From NCBI GenBank assembly GCA_905234655.1, contig CAJOJG010000041.1, positions 1-32,385 on the forward strand: 32,385 nt of DNA. Reading direction: 5' to 3'. Shown piece by piece: positions 24,753-32,385 of the stretch. The notes beneath the pieces are model-generated. The model had not been told where the DNA came from. It ran no database searches and saw nothing but the letters and a program-made list of their open reading frames with translations. Positions within the stretch are counted from its first letter, which is position 1. Every line of letters begins with the position of its first letter. Position numbers and translations under genes: made by a program. This stretch comes from an uncultured Bacteroidales bacterium. GTDB taxonomy: Bacteria; Bacteroidota; Bacteroidia; Bacteroidales; UBA3824.

Positions 24753-25427
24753 CTATAACAAATTGTTTTCGAGAAAACTGTAGTACGAGTCTCCGGCGAT
24801 TATGAGATGTTCGACGACCGAAATTTTGAGCGGCTTTAGCGCGGCCGCGATTTGGTCAGTGAGGTCGAGGTCCTGGGTCGAGGGGCGTTGGGTGCCGCCG
24901 GGGTGGTTGTGGCAGAGTATGACGCGGGTCGCGTTGCTTGTGATGGCGTTCAGGACGAGTTTTCGTGTGTCCACGACAACGTTTCCGCCAGAGCCTTCGC
25001 CGACTTTTGTCTTCTGAACCAAGAAGCCCGAGTTCTGTGTGTATAGCGCCCAAAATTCTTCGTGGCTCTCGAACCTCAGGAACTGCATGACGCTGTAGAC
25101 CTCCTGTGGCGCGTTCAGCCTTATGGATTCGCCGAGGCTCGCGAGGTGGATACGCCGCCCGAGTTCAGCCGCCGCCTTTATTATGCACGCTTTCGCTGGG
25201 CCGATTCCATCGACGCTTTGGTAGTTTTCCATTGTGCTCCTTACAAGCATGACGAGGTTATTGTCACACGCTTTCATTATGTCTTCGCCGAGTTGCACGG
25301 CGGACTTGCTGCGTGTGCCGTTTGTGATGAGTATGGCGATGAGTTCGGCTACCGAGCATGCCTCGGCACCGTTGGACATCAGTTTCTCGCGTGGGCGGTC
25401 GTCTTCGCTCCAGTCTTTGATAGGCAT
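24753..25427 (-). CDS. radC: RadC family JAMM-domain protein
   Basis: This 224-residue protein has an N-terminal helix-hairpin-helix-like part (SVDGIGPAKACIIKAAAELGRR, about 70-92). The C-terminal JAMM/MPN+ domain has the metal motif H173-N-H175-P, S183 and D186 (CHNHPGG...PSTQD). Despite the historical name, a DNA-repair role is not established for the family; the JAMM residues suggest a zinc-dependent hydrolase. The length is normal for the chromosomal form. It is transcribed divergently from the Nudix regulator gene, with a 97-base shared control region. A weak -7-like TACCTTTA lies on its strand at 25456-25463. Confidence 0.95.
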   Translation of the reverse strand: MPIKDWSEDDRPREKLMSNGAEACSVAELIAILITNGTRSKSAVQLGEDIMKACDNNLVMLVRSTMENYQSVDGIGPAKACIIKAAAELGRRIHLASLGESIRLNAPQEVYSVMQFLRFESHEEFWALYTQNSGFLVQKTKVGEGSGGNVVVDTRKLVLNAITSNATRVILCHNHPGGTQRPSTQDLDLTDQIAAALKPLKISVVEHLIIAGDSYYSFLENNLL

Positions 25428-25472
25428 TGTGTGTGTTCTTTATTGAAATTTGCGCTAAAGGTAAAAAATATT

Positions 25473-25503
25473 TTTGATACTGAAGTAAAAAACATTATTT
25501 TTG
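25473..25503 (+). promoter_or_regulatory. Predicted promoter of the Nudix-type regulator gene
   Basis: TTTG (25473-25476) and TATTTTTG (25496-25503) are 19 bp apart, a full consensus match, 21 bases before the ATG at 25525. It lies back to back with the radC control region. Confidence 0.75.
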
Positions 25504-25524
25504 CGAAGTCTTACACATAATAAA

Positions 25525-26235
25525 ATGGAGCAGCAGAATTTCATATACGAATACCCACATCCGGCGGTTGCGTGCGACTGCGCGGTGTTCGGGTTTGACG
25601 GACATGACATCGTGATTTTGCTAATCCGGCGCGGCATAGAGCCATACAAGGACAAGTGGGCTTTGCCTGGCGGGTTCCTGCGCATGGACGAGACCGCCGA
25701 GCAGTGCGTAAGGCGCGAGTTGTGCGAGGAGACGACGCTAAGCCCGGAGGTCGTAGAGCATTTTGGAGTTTTTTCGGCGGTAGGGCGCGACCCGAGGGAG
25801 CGCGTGTTGTCGGTGTCATACTTTTCGCTCGTCAGGAAGTCGGAAGTCAGGGGCGGCGACGACGCGAGCGACGCCCAATGGTTCTCGTTGTCGTCGCTGC
25901 CCGGCTTGGCGTTTGACCATGAAGAAATACTCGCCAAAGCCTTGCAGACGCTGAGGGAGAGGATATATTTTGAGCCGATAGGTTTTGGCTTGATGGACAG
26001 AATGTTTACCATACCCGAGTTACAGCGTTTGTACGAGGCGATTTTGGGTGTAAGTTTCGACAGGAGGAATTTCTTGAAGAAGATACTTCTGTCGGGGATT
26101 ATCGCCGAAGTCCCGGACGAACATCAGCGTCGCACAAAGAAAAAGTCTGTCGGTCGCACACCGAAGTATTACACTTTTGACAGCGGTGCATACGAGAAGA
26201 TGAAAGGAGATGGGGTGGGGAAGATAGAGTTTTAA
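25525..26235 (+). CDS. Nudix-related transcriptional regulator (NrtR family)
   Basis: The product has 236 residues from the ATG at 25525; the in-frame TTG at 25501 overlaps the promoter. An N-terminal Nudix domain carries the Nudix box from G50 to L72 (GGFLRMDE...RRELCEETTL), with the catalytic Glu residues kept but the consensus Gly replaced by T71. The C-terminus (about 150-236) is the winged-helix DNA-binding domain of NrtR proteins: FTIPELQRLYEAILG, FDRRNFLKKI, and the basic end RTPKYYTFD. Family members use the Nudix domain as a ligand sensor (ADP-ribose, or sugars such as arabinose in Bacteroides AraR). The neighbouring secreted GH43-like gene suggests a sugar-type effector. An active hydrolase is not excluded. 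Confidence 0.9.
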   Translation: MEQQNFIYEYPHPAVACDCAVFGFDGHDIVILLIRRGIEPYKDKWALPGGFLRMDETAEQCVRRELCEETTLSPEVVEHFGVFSAVGRDPRERVLSVSYFSLVRKSEVRGGDDASDAQWFSLSSLPGLAFDHEEILAKALQTLRERIYFEPIGFGLMDRMFTIPELQRLYEAILGVSFDRRNFLKKILLSGIIAEVPDEHQRRTKKKSVGRTPKYYTFDSGAYEKMKGDGVGKIEF

Positions 26236-26302
26236 GATGGAGATTTTTTTTTGACAAAGCATATTTAAATAACTTTTTACCATATAACTACACTTAAGTA
26301 TA

Positions 26303-28345
26303 ATGAAAAAACAGATTTTGAACCTCTTGGCGTTCTGTGCGTTAAGCTTTGGCTCGGTGGCGCAGAACCCGTACCTGCCGTTGTGGGAACACCTTCCCGA
26401 CGGCGAGCCGCGCGTATTCGAAGACCCTGACAATCCGGGGAAGTACCGCGCGTACATCATTGGCTCGCATGACACGCGCTACACCGCATATTGCGGCAAC
26501 GACATCCGGATGTGGTCTGCTCCTGTGGAGAACCTCACAGACTGGCGCGACGAAGGCCCTATTTTCTCCTATTTCATTGATGGACAGTGGGACACGATGT
26601 TCGCACCCGACCTCGTCGAGGTTAATGACCGAGAGACTGGTAAGCGCACATATTATCTCTACCCACATTCGCGCGGATGGCGCAGGGTGCCGATGGTGTG
26701 CAAGTCCGACCGTCCGACTGGCCCGTTCACGCCGGTCAACCTCTCGCAGGACGGACGCAGTTGTGTGGAAGGCTCGTTGATAGACTTTGACCCGTCGGTG
26801 TTCGTCGAGACAATCACCAACAAGAAGGACAAGGACTACAACAAGGGCTTCCGTGCATACGTGTTCTACGGTTTCCAACATTCGACGGCGTGTGAGCTTG
26901 ACCAAAACACGATGTACTCCCAGCGTCAGGGGACACAGCTCATCGACCCGTTCATTCCGGCGTGCAGCTACGATGGCAAACTGCTTGATAAAGAAGGCTC
27001 TGAATACAAGTCACTTTACAAGGGTCAAAACCCGTTGGACTTTAACTTCTTCGAGGCTTCCTCAATCCGGCAGGTCGGCAATAAGTACGTGATGGTGTTC
27101 TCGGGCTACAGCGGAAAGGAATATGGACTTGGAAACACAAACTCCGCGTTGCGCTACGCATACGGCGATTCGCCATTGGGACCGTGGCGGTCGGGCGGTG
27201 TGCTTGTAGACTCGCGCGGCGTTGTGCTTGACGAAAAGGGCGAACATCTCACGGCCAAAAATGCCGGCCACAACACTCACGGCTCCATCCAGGAAATCAA
27301 TGGTCAGTGGTATGTATTCTACCACCGCCCGCCACGTGGCTTTGGCTATGCGCGGCAGGCGATGGTTGCGCCGGTTAAAATCACATGGGACAAGAAGAAA
27401 GTCGCCGATGGCGGTACTGTGAAAATCACTGCATACGACCCATACACGCCTGACAATGAGTGGACTGCGAAAGCCTCCGACGGCAACCAGTACACCGGCG
27501 CGGAGGTGACGAGCGAGGGTTTCCAGATTTTTGGACTGCCGCCGTATGCCTACTATTCGGCGGGATATGCGTGCTACCTTTCCGATGTCAACTACATGCA
27601 GGACAACTTTGATGTGTGGAATAACTCGATGACGCTCGCCGGTCTTAAAAACAAAGGCATCGTCGGCTTCAAGTATTTTGGATTTGGTGGTCTTTCAGCC
27701 GACACAAAAGGACTGAAAGCCTTTGACGGAACTAAGTCGGGCGACGGCACAACGCTCAACCTCAACCTCGCCTCTCAGGGCAACGGGGCGTTCAAAATCC
27801 GCGTCATGCTCGACGGCCCATACGCAAACTCCGCTTGGAACGGAAAGGAAATCGCTGTGATAGACGTTCCCGCAAACGCCGCAAAGACACCGACATTGTA
27901 TTCTGTAAAAGTTCCACAGGTCGAAGGACTTAGCGGCAAACATGCAATCTACCTTGTTGTCGACGGCCCGGACGTTGAAGAGCCTAAGCCGCGCAATCCG
28001 TGGGAACGCCGTCCGCAGAACATGCCATTCGGACTGTTCGACCTATACGGAATCGGCTTCAGCAAGGGCAACAGCAAACTTGACGTTCCCAAAGTTCCAA
28101 AAATCACAATCACTGTCGACGGCAACAATCTCACAATCCCTGCCGACCCGGTGTATTTCACCAATTACAATGGCTATTACCGCGCCGACCATTATCAAGT
28201 CTATGGCCCGATGACCGACAAGTCGTCGCTCAAGGTCACGTGTGACAATCCTGACGTGAAAATCTCCGTCAGCAAGATAACGGACGGTCGCGCAACAGCA
28301 AGGTGTATATATAAAGGTGTCGAGAAAGTGTTCTTGATTAATTAG
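26303..28345 (+). CDS. Secreted GH43-like glycoside hydrolase
   Basis: This 680-residue protein has a signal peptide (MKKQILNLLAFCALSFGSVA). The N-terminal half fits a GH43 five-bladed propeller: candidate catalytic base D41 in FEDPDNPGKYRAY, the pKa-tuning Asp D103 in FAPDLVEV, and catalytic acid E251 in FFEASSIR. The conserved His occurs in NTHGSIQEINGQWYVFYHR. The C-terminal half (about 380-680) contains beta-rich domains, the first resembling a carbohydrate-binding module (GNGAFKIRVMLDGPYA). GH43 enzymes mostly act on arabinose- or xylose-containing polysaccharides; the exact substrate cannot be read from sequence. It follows the Nudix regulator on the same strand after 67 bases, and its stop overlaps the convergent hflX stop. 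Confidence 0.85.
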   Translation: MKKQILNLLAFCALSFGSVAQNPYLPLWEHLPDGEPRVFEDPDNPGKYRAYIIGSHDTRYTAYCGNDIRMWSAPVENLTDWRDEGPIFSYFIDGQWDTMFAPDLVEVNDRETGKRTYYLYPHSRGWRRVPMVCKSDRPTGPFTPVNLSQDGRSCVEGSLIDFDPSVFVETITNKKDKDYNKGFRAYVFYGFQHSTACELDQNTMYSQRQGTQLIDPFIPACSYDGKLLDKEGSEYKSLYKGQNPLDFNFFEASSIRQVGNKYVMVFSGYSGKEYGLGNTNSALRYAYGDSPLGPWRSGGVLVDSRGVVLDEKGEHLTAKNAGHNTHGSIQEINGQWYVFYHRPPRGFGYARQAMVAPVKITWDKKKVADGGTVKITAYDPYTPDNEWTAKASDGNQYTGAEVTSEGFQIFGLPPYAYYSAGYACYLSDVNYMQDNFDVWNNSMTLAGLKNKGIVGFKYFGFGGLSADTKGLKAFDGTKSGDGTTLNLNLASQGNGAFKIRVMLDGPYANSAWNGKEIAVIDVPANAAKTPTLYSVKVPQVEGLSGKHAIYLVVDGPDVEEPKPRNPWERRPQNMPFGLFDLYGIGFSKGNSKLDVPKVPKITITVDGNNLTIPADPVYFTNYNGYYRADHYQVYGPMTDKSSLKVTCDNPDVKISVSKITDGRATARCIYKGVEKVFLIN

Positions 28346-29574
28346 ACGCTTCCTTCGTCCTCCGTGTCAGTGTACAATAAATCGTCATACGGATAACGCT
28401 CCGTGTGGATTCTACGAGCCTCGGCGTAAACTCTTTCTTTGAGTTCGTCGAGGTTCGTCTTGTTTTTGGCGGAGATGAATATGCAGGGTGCTGTGGAGGA
28501 GTATTTCATGAGGATATAGTCTTCCATCTGCTGAAGGTCGTAGTTTTTCATTGTGCGCTCGGTGAGGTCGTCGGCGGCTTTGCGGTCGTAGGTGTAGTTG
28601 TCGATTTTGTTGAAGACGTAGAATATGGTCTTCTTCTCCTTCGTTATTTCGGCGATTGTGTCGTTGACGGTCTGGAGTTGCTCCTCGAAATTCTGGTGGC
28701 TGATGTCGCTGACGATGACGAGTATGTCCGCCTCCTTTACCTCGTCGAGCGTCGACTTGAAACTCTCAAAGAGGTTTTTGGGTAGTTTGCGGATAAAGCC
28801 GACGGTGTCCGAGAGCAGGAACGGCAGGTTCTTGACGACGACCTTGCGGACGGTGGTGTCGAGGGTTGCGAAAAGTTTGTTCTCGGCGAAGACTTCCGAA
28901 TGGCTCCATAGGTTCATCAATGTCGATTTGCCGACGTTTGTGTAGCCGACGAGTGCTACGCGGACGAGTTTGCCACGGTTTTTGCGCTGGACGTTCTTCT
29001 GGTTGTCGATGTGCTGGAGTTCTTCTTTAAGGCGTGAGATTCGGTCGCGGACGATGCGGCGGTCGGTCTCTATCTCCTTTTCGCCCGGGCCTCTCATGCC
29101 GATTCCGCCTTTCTGACGCTCAAGGTGCGTCCACATGCCGGCAAGTCGGGGCAGGAGGTATTGGTATTGTGCGAGTTCCACTTGCGTCTTGGAATGTGCG
29201 GTCTGTGCGCGCTTGGCGAAGATGTCGAGGATGAGGTTTGAGCGGTCTATTATCTTGCACTTGAAGATTTTGGAGATGTTGCGGTACTGAGCCGGGCTTA
29301 ATTCGTCGTCGAATATGGCTGCATCTATCTCGTTGTCCTCTATGTATTTGGCTATCTCGTCGATTTTGCCCTGACCGAGGTATATGCGCGGGTTAGGGTA
29401 CTCGGCGCGTTGTGTGAACCTCTTTACGCACTCCACGTCTGCGGTCTTGGCGAGAAATTCGAGTTCGTCAAGGTATTCCGTAGATTTTTCGGGCGTAATG
29501 TCCTGTGTGATTATGCCGATTATCACAGCCTTTTCGGTCTGTGCCGCTGTTTCGTATAGTTGTGGTTTTGCCAT
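28342..29574 (-). CDS. hflX: Ribosome-rescue/splitting GTPase HflX
   Basis: This 410-residue HflX has an N-terminal HflX domain (NPRIYLGQGKIDEI, DDELSPAQYRN), the glycine-rich linker (GGIGMRGPGEKEIETDRR) and a TRAFAC GTPase domain. The latter has G1 GYTNVGKST (210-218), G3 DTVGFIRKLP and G4 NKID. HflX splits or rescues stalled 70S ribosomes under stress. Its start is 6 bases after the S41 protease stop, making it the last gene of a three-gene operon. Its stop codon overlaps the convergent GH43 stop codon (28342-28345), so no space remains for a conventional terminator between them. Confidence 0.96.
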   Translation of the reverse strand: MAKPQLYETAAQTEKAVIIGIITQDITPEKSTEYLDELEFLAKTADVECVKRFTQRAEYPNPRIYLGQGKIDEIAKYIEDNEIDAAIFDDELSPAQYRNISKIFKCKIIDRSNLILDIFAKRAQTAHSKTQVELAQYQYLLPRLAGMWTHLERQKGGIGMRGPGEKEIETDRRIVRDRISRLKEELQHIDNQKNVQRKNRGKLVRVALVGYTNVGKSTLMNLWSHSEVFAENKLFATLDTTVRKVVVKNLPFLLSDTVGFIRKLPKNLFESFKSTLDEVKEADILVIVSDISHQNFEEQLQTVNDTIAEITKEKKTIFYVFNKIDNYTYDRKAADDLTERTMKNYDLQQMEDYILMKYSSTAPCIFISAKNKTNLDELKERVYAEARRIHTERYPYDDLLYTDTEDEGSV

Positions 29575-29580
29575 TGTCGG

Positions 29581-31230
29581 TTATTTTTTGTTTCTGATTT
29601 TTCTTAGTATGGTTGCGTAAATGGAATCGTTGTGGAGGGCATTGGCCGCTGCGGCGATGTCCATGTCGTTGTGGTTGAAGTATTTTTCACACGAACTCAT
29701 GTCTCCGACGACGTAGTAGGCGTATGCTTTTATGATTGGGCAGATCTCTGCGCGACATTCGTCGAGTTCTTTCTTGTCCTTGCGTTTTGGCAGGGTGATG
29801 TTGCTGTTGTGGAGCTGGGCATACGCTATGAAGTCGTCGAAGGTCGCCTGCTCGTCGTCGCATATCGACTTTATGAAGTCGTCCTCGTCGCCCTCGTGCC
29901 TTACGTACCGGTTCACTATGTATTGAATCATGGTTGTCGACGATAGCAGCATCTTTGAAGTTTTGTTCTGCGGCCATTCGGCTAATGGCACGAAGACATC
30001 GGGCATGATGCCGCTTTTTGAGTACACGGTGCGGTCTCTAAACGTGTAGTATTTCGTCGTGTCGGTCGGCTTGAACGCCGCCGCGCTGTCCATCTCGCCG
30101 TTGGCGACGCGCTTGGAGTAGTTGTCTGTCTTGTACTCGTCGTAGGGTTTTTGGATTGTGCGTCCAGATGGAGCGTAGATTCTTTCGGTCGTGATGTTGA
30201 CCTGGCTGCCGTCGGGCATGAGCGTCGGCGTCTGCACAAGTCCTTTGCCAAATGTCCTCCGTCCGACGATGATTCCTCGGTCGTTGTCCTGTAATGCCGC
30301 TGCGACCATTTCTGCCGCCGATGCAGTGTTATAGTCCACAAGACATGCCATCCTCATTGCTGTCAATTTGAGCCCCCGCATGGACGATGTGTCTATGCAG
30401 ATTCGCTCTATCTCGTTGTCGCGCTTTTTCATTACGAATACCGTGTCGCCGGTTATCGTGAACAGGCATGCAAGTTGGCGAGCCGGTTCGAGCCGTCCGC
30501 CGCCATTGTCTCTTAAGTCCAAGATGAGGTTTCTTATTTTGTTGTCCTTCCATAGGTCGTTAACGGAGTGCAGGAACTCGTAATATGTCCTGTCGCTGAA
30601 ACTTTCTAACTTGAAGTATGATGTCGTGCTGTCTACCATGTAGGAGGAAGTCAGCGAGTTGACTGGCACTTTGCCACGCGGGACGTCGATGTGGATGAGC
30701 GTGTCGATGCCAAAACGCTTTATTGTCAGGCTTGCCGAGGTTCCGTAGTCGCCGCTGATACGGTCTGTTACTGTGTTTGAGGCGACTGGGCCGGTCGCGT
30801 CCTCGCCGTTGACCGAGAGGATTTGGTCGCCGACTTTAAGTTCTGATTGCAGTGCCGCCGGCCCGCCCGGGATGATGTTGACGATTGTCGCCGTGTCGCT
30901 AAAGGTCATTGTAGTTATGCCCACGCCGTAGTAGTGGCCGACGACTTCCTTTTCAGTTTGGTTGAGGTCTTTGGCGGGTATGTAGATCGAGTGCGGGTCG
31001 AGGTGTTTGAGGACTTGTGGAATGACGAGTTCATTAAGGCTGTCTATGTCAATGTGGTCGACGTATTTGTTGTCGATGATGTTCATGATGGACTGTAGCT
31101 TGGAGACCTTGCCGTTGAATAACGACAATTCCATCCGCTCCTTCGATGAACTGAAGCAGAACTTGCCGAGCAGCAGCCCTACGAGGCAGGCGGCGAAAAG
31201 TTGGAGCGGTAGCCAGTTGCGTTGTTTCAT
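29581..31230 (-). CDS. S41 family C-terminal processing peptidase
   Basis: The product has 549 residues. The ATG at 31230 (MKQRNWLPLQLF) is chosen because it overlaps the upstream stop (ATGA) and starts a signal anchor (LFAACLVGLLLGKFCF); a longer open frame runs back through the dCMP deaminase gene and is spurious. A CTP N-terminal helical domain is followed by a PDZ domain (VNIIPGGPAALQSELKVGDQILSVNG) and the S41 catalytic core. The catalytic dyad is S304 in NTASAAEM and K329 in FGKGLVQ, 25 residues apart as in known CTPs. It should be a periplasmic, inner-membrane-anchored protease. A C-terminal domain of about 150 residues follows. Flanked by dCMP deaminase and hflX. Confidence 0.94.
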   Translation of the reverse strand: MKQRNWLPLQLFAACLVGLLLGKFCFSSSKERMELSLFNGKVSKLQSIMNIIDNKYVDHIDIDSLNELVIPQVLKHLDPHSIYIPAKDLNQTEKEVVGHYYGVGITTMTFSDTATIVNIIPGGPAALQSELKVGDQILSVNGEDATGPVASNTVTDRISGDYGTSASLTIKRFGIDTLIHIDVPRGKVPVNSLTSSYMVDSTTSYFKLESFSDRTYYEFLHSVNDLWKDNKIRNLILDLRDNGGGRLEPARQLACLFTITGDTVFVMKKRDNEIERICIDTSSMRGLKLTAMRMACLVDYNTASAAEMVAAALQDNDRGIIVGRRTFGKGLVQTPTLMPDGSQVNITTERIYAPSGRTIQKPYDEYKTDNYSKRVANGEMDSAAAFKPTDTTKYYTFRDRTVYSKSGIMPDVFVPLAEWPQNKTSKMLLSSTTMIQYIVNRYVRHEGDEDDFIKSICDDEQATFDDFIAYAQLHNSNITLPKRKDKKELDECRAEICPIIKAYAYYVVGDMSSCEKYFNHNDMDIAAAANALHNDSIYATILRKIRNKK

Positions 31231-31658
31231 TGGGCGGTGTCGTTGATGTCGATGTATACGGTCTCGATGTTTGCGCGGTGGAGGAGGTCGATGCCGTCGG
31301 TCAGGCGGTACATCTCGCTGTACACCACACGGCGGATTCCGCTTTGGATTATTAGTTTGGCACATTCGAGGCAGGGCGATGCCGTCACGTACAGCGTCGC
31401 GCCGAGGGAGTTGTTGTTGCTCTTTGCGACCTTTGTGATGGCGTTGGCCTCGGCGTGGAGGACGTATGGCTTCGTGGTGCCGTCGTCGAGTTCGCACACG
31501 TTCTCGAACCCCGACGGTGTGCCGTTATAGCCGTCGGAGATAATCATCTTGTCCTTGACGATGAGCGCGCCCACCTGCCGCCGGACGCAGTAGGAGTTTT
31601 CCGCCCAAATCCTCGCCATCCGCAGGTAACGCTTGTCGAGTGCCTCTTGCTTGTCCAT
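31227..31658 (-). CDS. dCMP deaminase (deoxycytidylate deaminase family)
   Basis: This 143-residue zinc enzyme converts dCMP to dUMP for thymidylate synthesis. The deaminase motifs are complete: H68-A-E70 with the proton-shuttling Glu, and P-C96-x-x-C99 as zinc ligands. The N-terminal GALIVKDKMIISDGYNGTPSG block is typical of the ComEB/dCMP deaminase group. It is the first gene of the operon with the S41 peptidase and hflX, and its stop codon overlaps the next start (ATGA). Confidence 0.94.
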   Translation of the reverse strand: MDKQEALDKRYLRMARIWAENSYCVRRQVGALIVKDKMIISDGYNGTPSGFENVCELDDGTTKPYVLHAEANAITKVAKSNNNSLGATLYVTASPCLECAKLIIQSGIRRVVYSEMYRLTDGIDLLHRANIETVYIDINDTAQ

Positions 31659-31680
31659 CAGTTTTTTGTTATTATAAACG

Positions 31681-31712
31681 CAAAGTTAATCCAAATGTAT
31701 GTCTTATACAAA
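31681..31712 (-). promoter_or_regulatory. Promoter of the dCMP deaminase-S41-hflX operon
   Basis: On the minus strand TTTG (31709-31712) and TAACTTTG (31681-31688) are 20 bp apart, a full consensus match, 22 bases before the ATG. Confidence 0.78.
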
Positions 31713-31720
31713 TTTTTTCG

Positions 31721-31728
31721 TAATTTTG
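31721..31728 (+). promoter_or_regulatory. -7 element for the amino-acid permease gene
   Basis: TAATTTTG fits TAnnTTTG and predicts a start near 31735 and a leader of about 80 bases. No clear -33 is seen at the expected distance. It overlaps the divergent dCMP deaminase control region. Confidence 0.5.
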
Positions 31729-31739
31729 TGCGGCGTAAA

Positions 31740-31782
31740 GTCGCAGGGTAGGCGAGGGGCGCGGCCTTGCGGCATGTTTTTT
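31740..31782 (+). terminator. Terminator-like hairpin in the permease leader (possible attenuator)
   Basis: GTCGCAGGG (31740-31748) pairs with CCTTGCGGC (31765-31773) over nine positions including two wobbles, around a 16-base G+C-rich loop. Four bases later comes TTTTTT (31777-31782). It sits between the predicted start and the ATG at 31816, so it could cut the transcript short before the coding region. Confidence 0.45.
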
Positions 31783-31815
31783 GTTGAAAATTTTTAGATA
31801 ACACTTAATTCATAA

Positions 31816-32385
31816 ATGACTGACGGACTTTCAAAAAACAAAGTGAACTTCGGCGGCATCTCGATTTGGGCGCTCGCTTTCGGCTGTATTGTCGGGTGGG
31901 GGTCGGTCGTCATGCCCGGTACCGTGTTCATCCCGAACGCCGGCCCGCTTGGCACTGTGCTCGGAATACTTGTGGCGGGGCTCATGGCCTTTGTCGTGTG
32001 CCGTAACTACTCGTGGATGGTGCACAAGTTCCCCGACACGAAGGGTTCGTATGTCTATACCCGCAATATCCTCGGCGAAGACCACGGTTTTCTCGTCACA
32101 TGGTCGCTCCTGTTGGCGTACCTTTCGTTGCTTTGGGCAAACGCTTACAATTTTGTGGTTTTGACGAGGGGGATTTTCGGCGACGTGTTTATGAACGTCC
32201 ACCTTTATAAAATCGCCGGTTACGACGTGTATCTCGACGGCGTTATTTTCACGATATTGATTAACGCATTCTTCGTGGCGGTCTCCACATTCGCGCGGCG
32301 GTTGGCAAACGTGATGAGGGTCGTGATGGCGTTGTTGCTGTTCGGCTCGGTGACGGTGCTTTTCGTCGGCGTGTGTATGCAGGTG
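31816..32385 (+). CDS. APC-family amino-acid permease, N-terminal part
   Basis: This open frame runs from the ATG at 31816 to the window edge (190 residues, C-terminus not seen). The start MTDGLSKNKVNFGGISIWALAFGCIVGWGSVVMPG is typical of APC-superfamily permeases: a short cytoplasmic tail, then TM1 with the broken-helix G-W-G segment. Further membrane segments include LGTVLGILVAGLMAFVVC, FLVTWSLLLAYLSLLWANAY, FTILINAFFVAVST and VMRVVMALLLFGSVTVLFVGV. It should be an inner-membrane transporter for amino acids or related compounds; the substrate is unknown. Divergent from the dCMP deaminase operon, with a leader holding a terminator-like hairpin. Confidence 0.9.
   Translation, partial: MTDGLSKNKVNFGGISIWALAFGCIVGWGSVVMPGTVFIPNAGPLGTVLGILVAGLMAFVVCRNYSWMVHKFPDTKGSYVYTRNILGEDHGFLVTWSLLLAYLSLLWANAYNFVVLTRGIFGDVFMNVHLYKIAGYDVYLDGVIFTILINAFFVAVSTFARRLANVMRVVMALLLFGSVTVLFVGVCMQV

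Noticed and set aside
24753..25427. radC as a sign of a mobile element
   Set aside because: RadC-like proteins do occur on mobile elements, but this one has the full chromosomal form and no mobility genes are nearby.
31231..31497. Long N-terminal extension of the S41 peptidase frame
   Set aside because: It overlaps the dCMP deaminase in another frame and reads as a basic Arg/His/Pro-rich string; the ATG at 31230 starts the membrane anchor and overlaps the upstream stop.

Overview
The window looks like chromosomal DNA from a member of the Bacteroidota, probably order Bacteroidales. Three things point there. Most well-placed promoters have the TTTG / ~20 bp / TAnnTTTG form. A secreted protein ends in a type IX secretion-type sorting domain. 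One outer-membrane protein resembles gliding protein RemB. Genus cannot be settled by eye. No tRNA, rRNA, CRISPR array or recognisable insertion-sequence transposase was seen.

Bases 1-9700 form an A+T-richer accessory/defence region. It opens with a frameshifted AAA-ATPase/PD-(D/E)XK gene cut by the window edge. A complete type I restriction-modification locus follows in the order hsdR, DUF1016 (YhcG-like) nuclease, hsdS, hsdM, with genes overlapping or only a few bases apart except between hsdS and hsdM. Next is a HepT/MntA (HEPN plus minimal nucleotidyltransferase) toxin-antitoxin pair with its own promoter. A gene-poor stretch (9152-9718) then holds an orphan promoter, the internally deleted remnant of a second ATPase, and three hairpins. 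Unusual palindromes lie inside the DUF1016 gene, inside the hsdS linker and across the hsdS stop codon.

From 9719 to 17300 most genes are on the minus strand. They are an AAA ATPase with a nuclease-like C-terminus bracketed by hairpins; a likely envelope operon (RemB-like outer-membrane protein, GT9 glycosyltransferase, five-helix membrane protein, U32 peptidase); a small antitoxin-like gene on the plus strand; and a small membrane protein translationally coupled to the ribosome-assembly GTPase rsgA.

From 17300 to 25500 lie a very large secreted C10 (streptopain-like) cysteine protease with nine carboxypeptidase-regulatory-like modules and a sorting domain, exonuclease III coupled to a FemAB/GNAT-like protein, and radC. 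Divergent from radC is a Nudix/winged-helix (NrtR-family) regulator followed by a secreted GH43-like glycosidase, a plausible local sugar-utilisation pair. The right end carries the operon dCMP deaminase - S41 processing protease - hflX on the minus strand, and the start of an APC-family amino-acid transporter whose leader contains a terminator-like hairpin.
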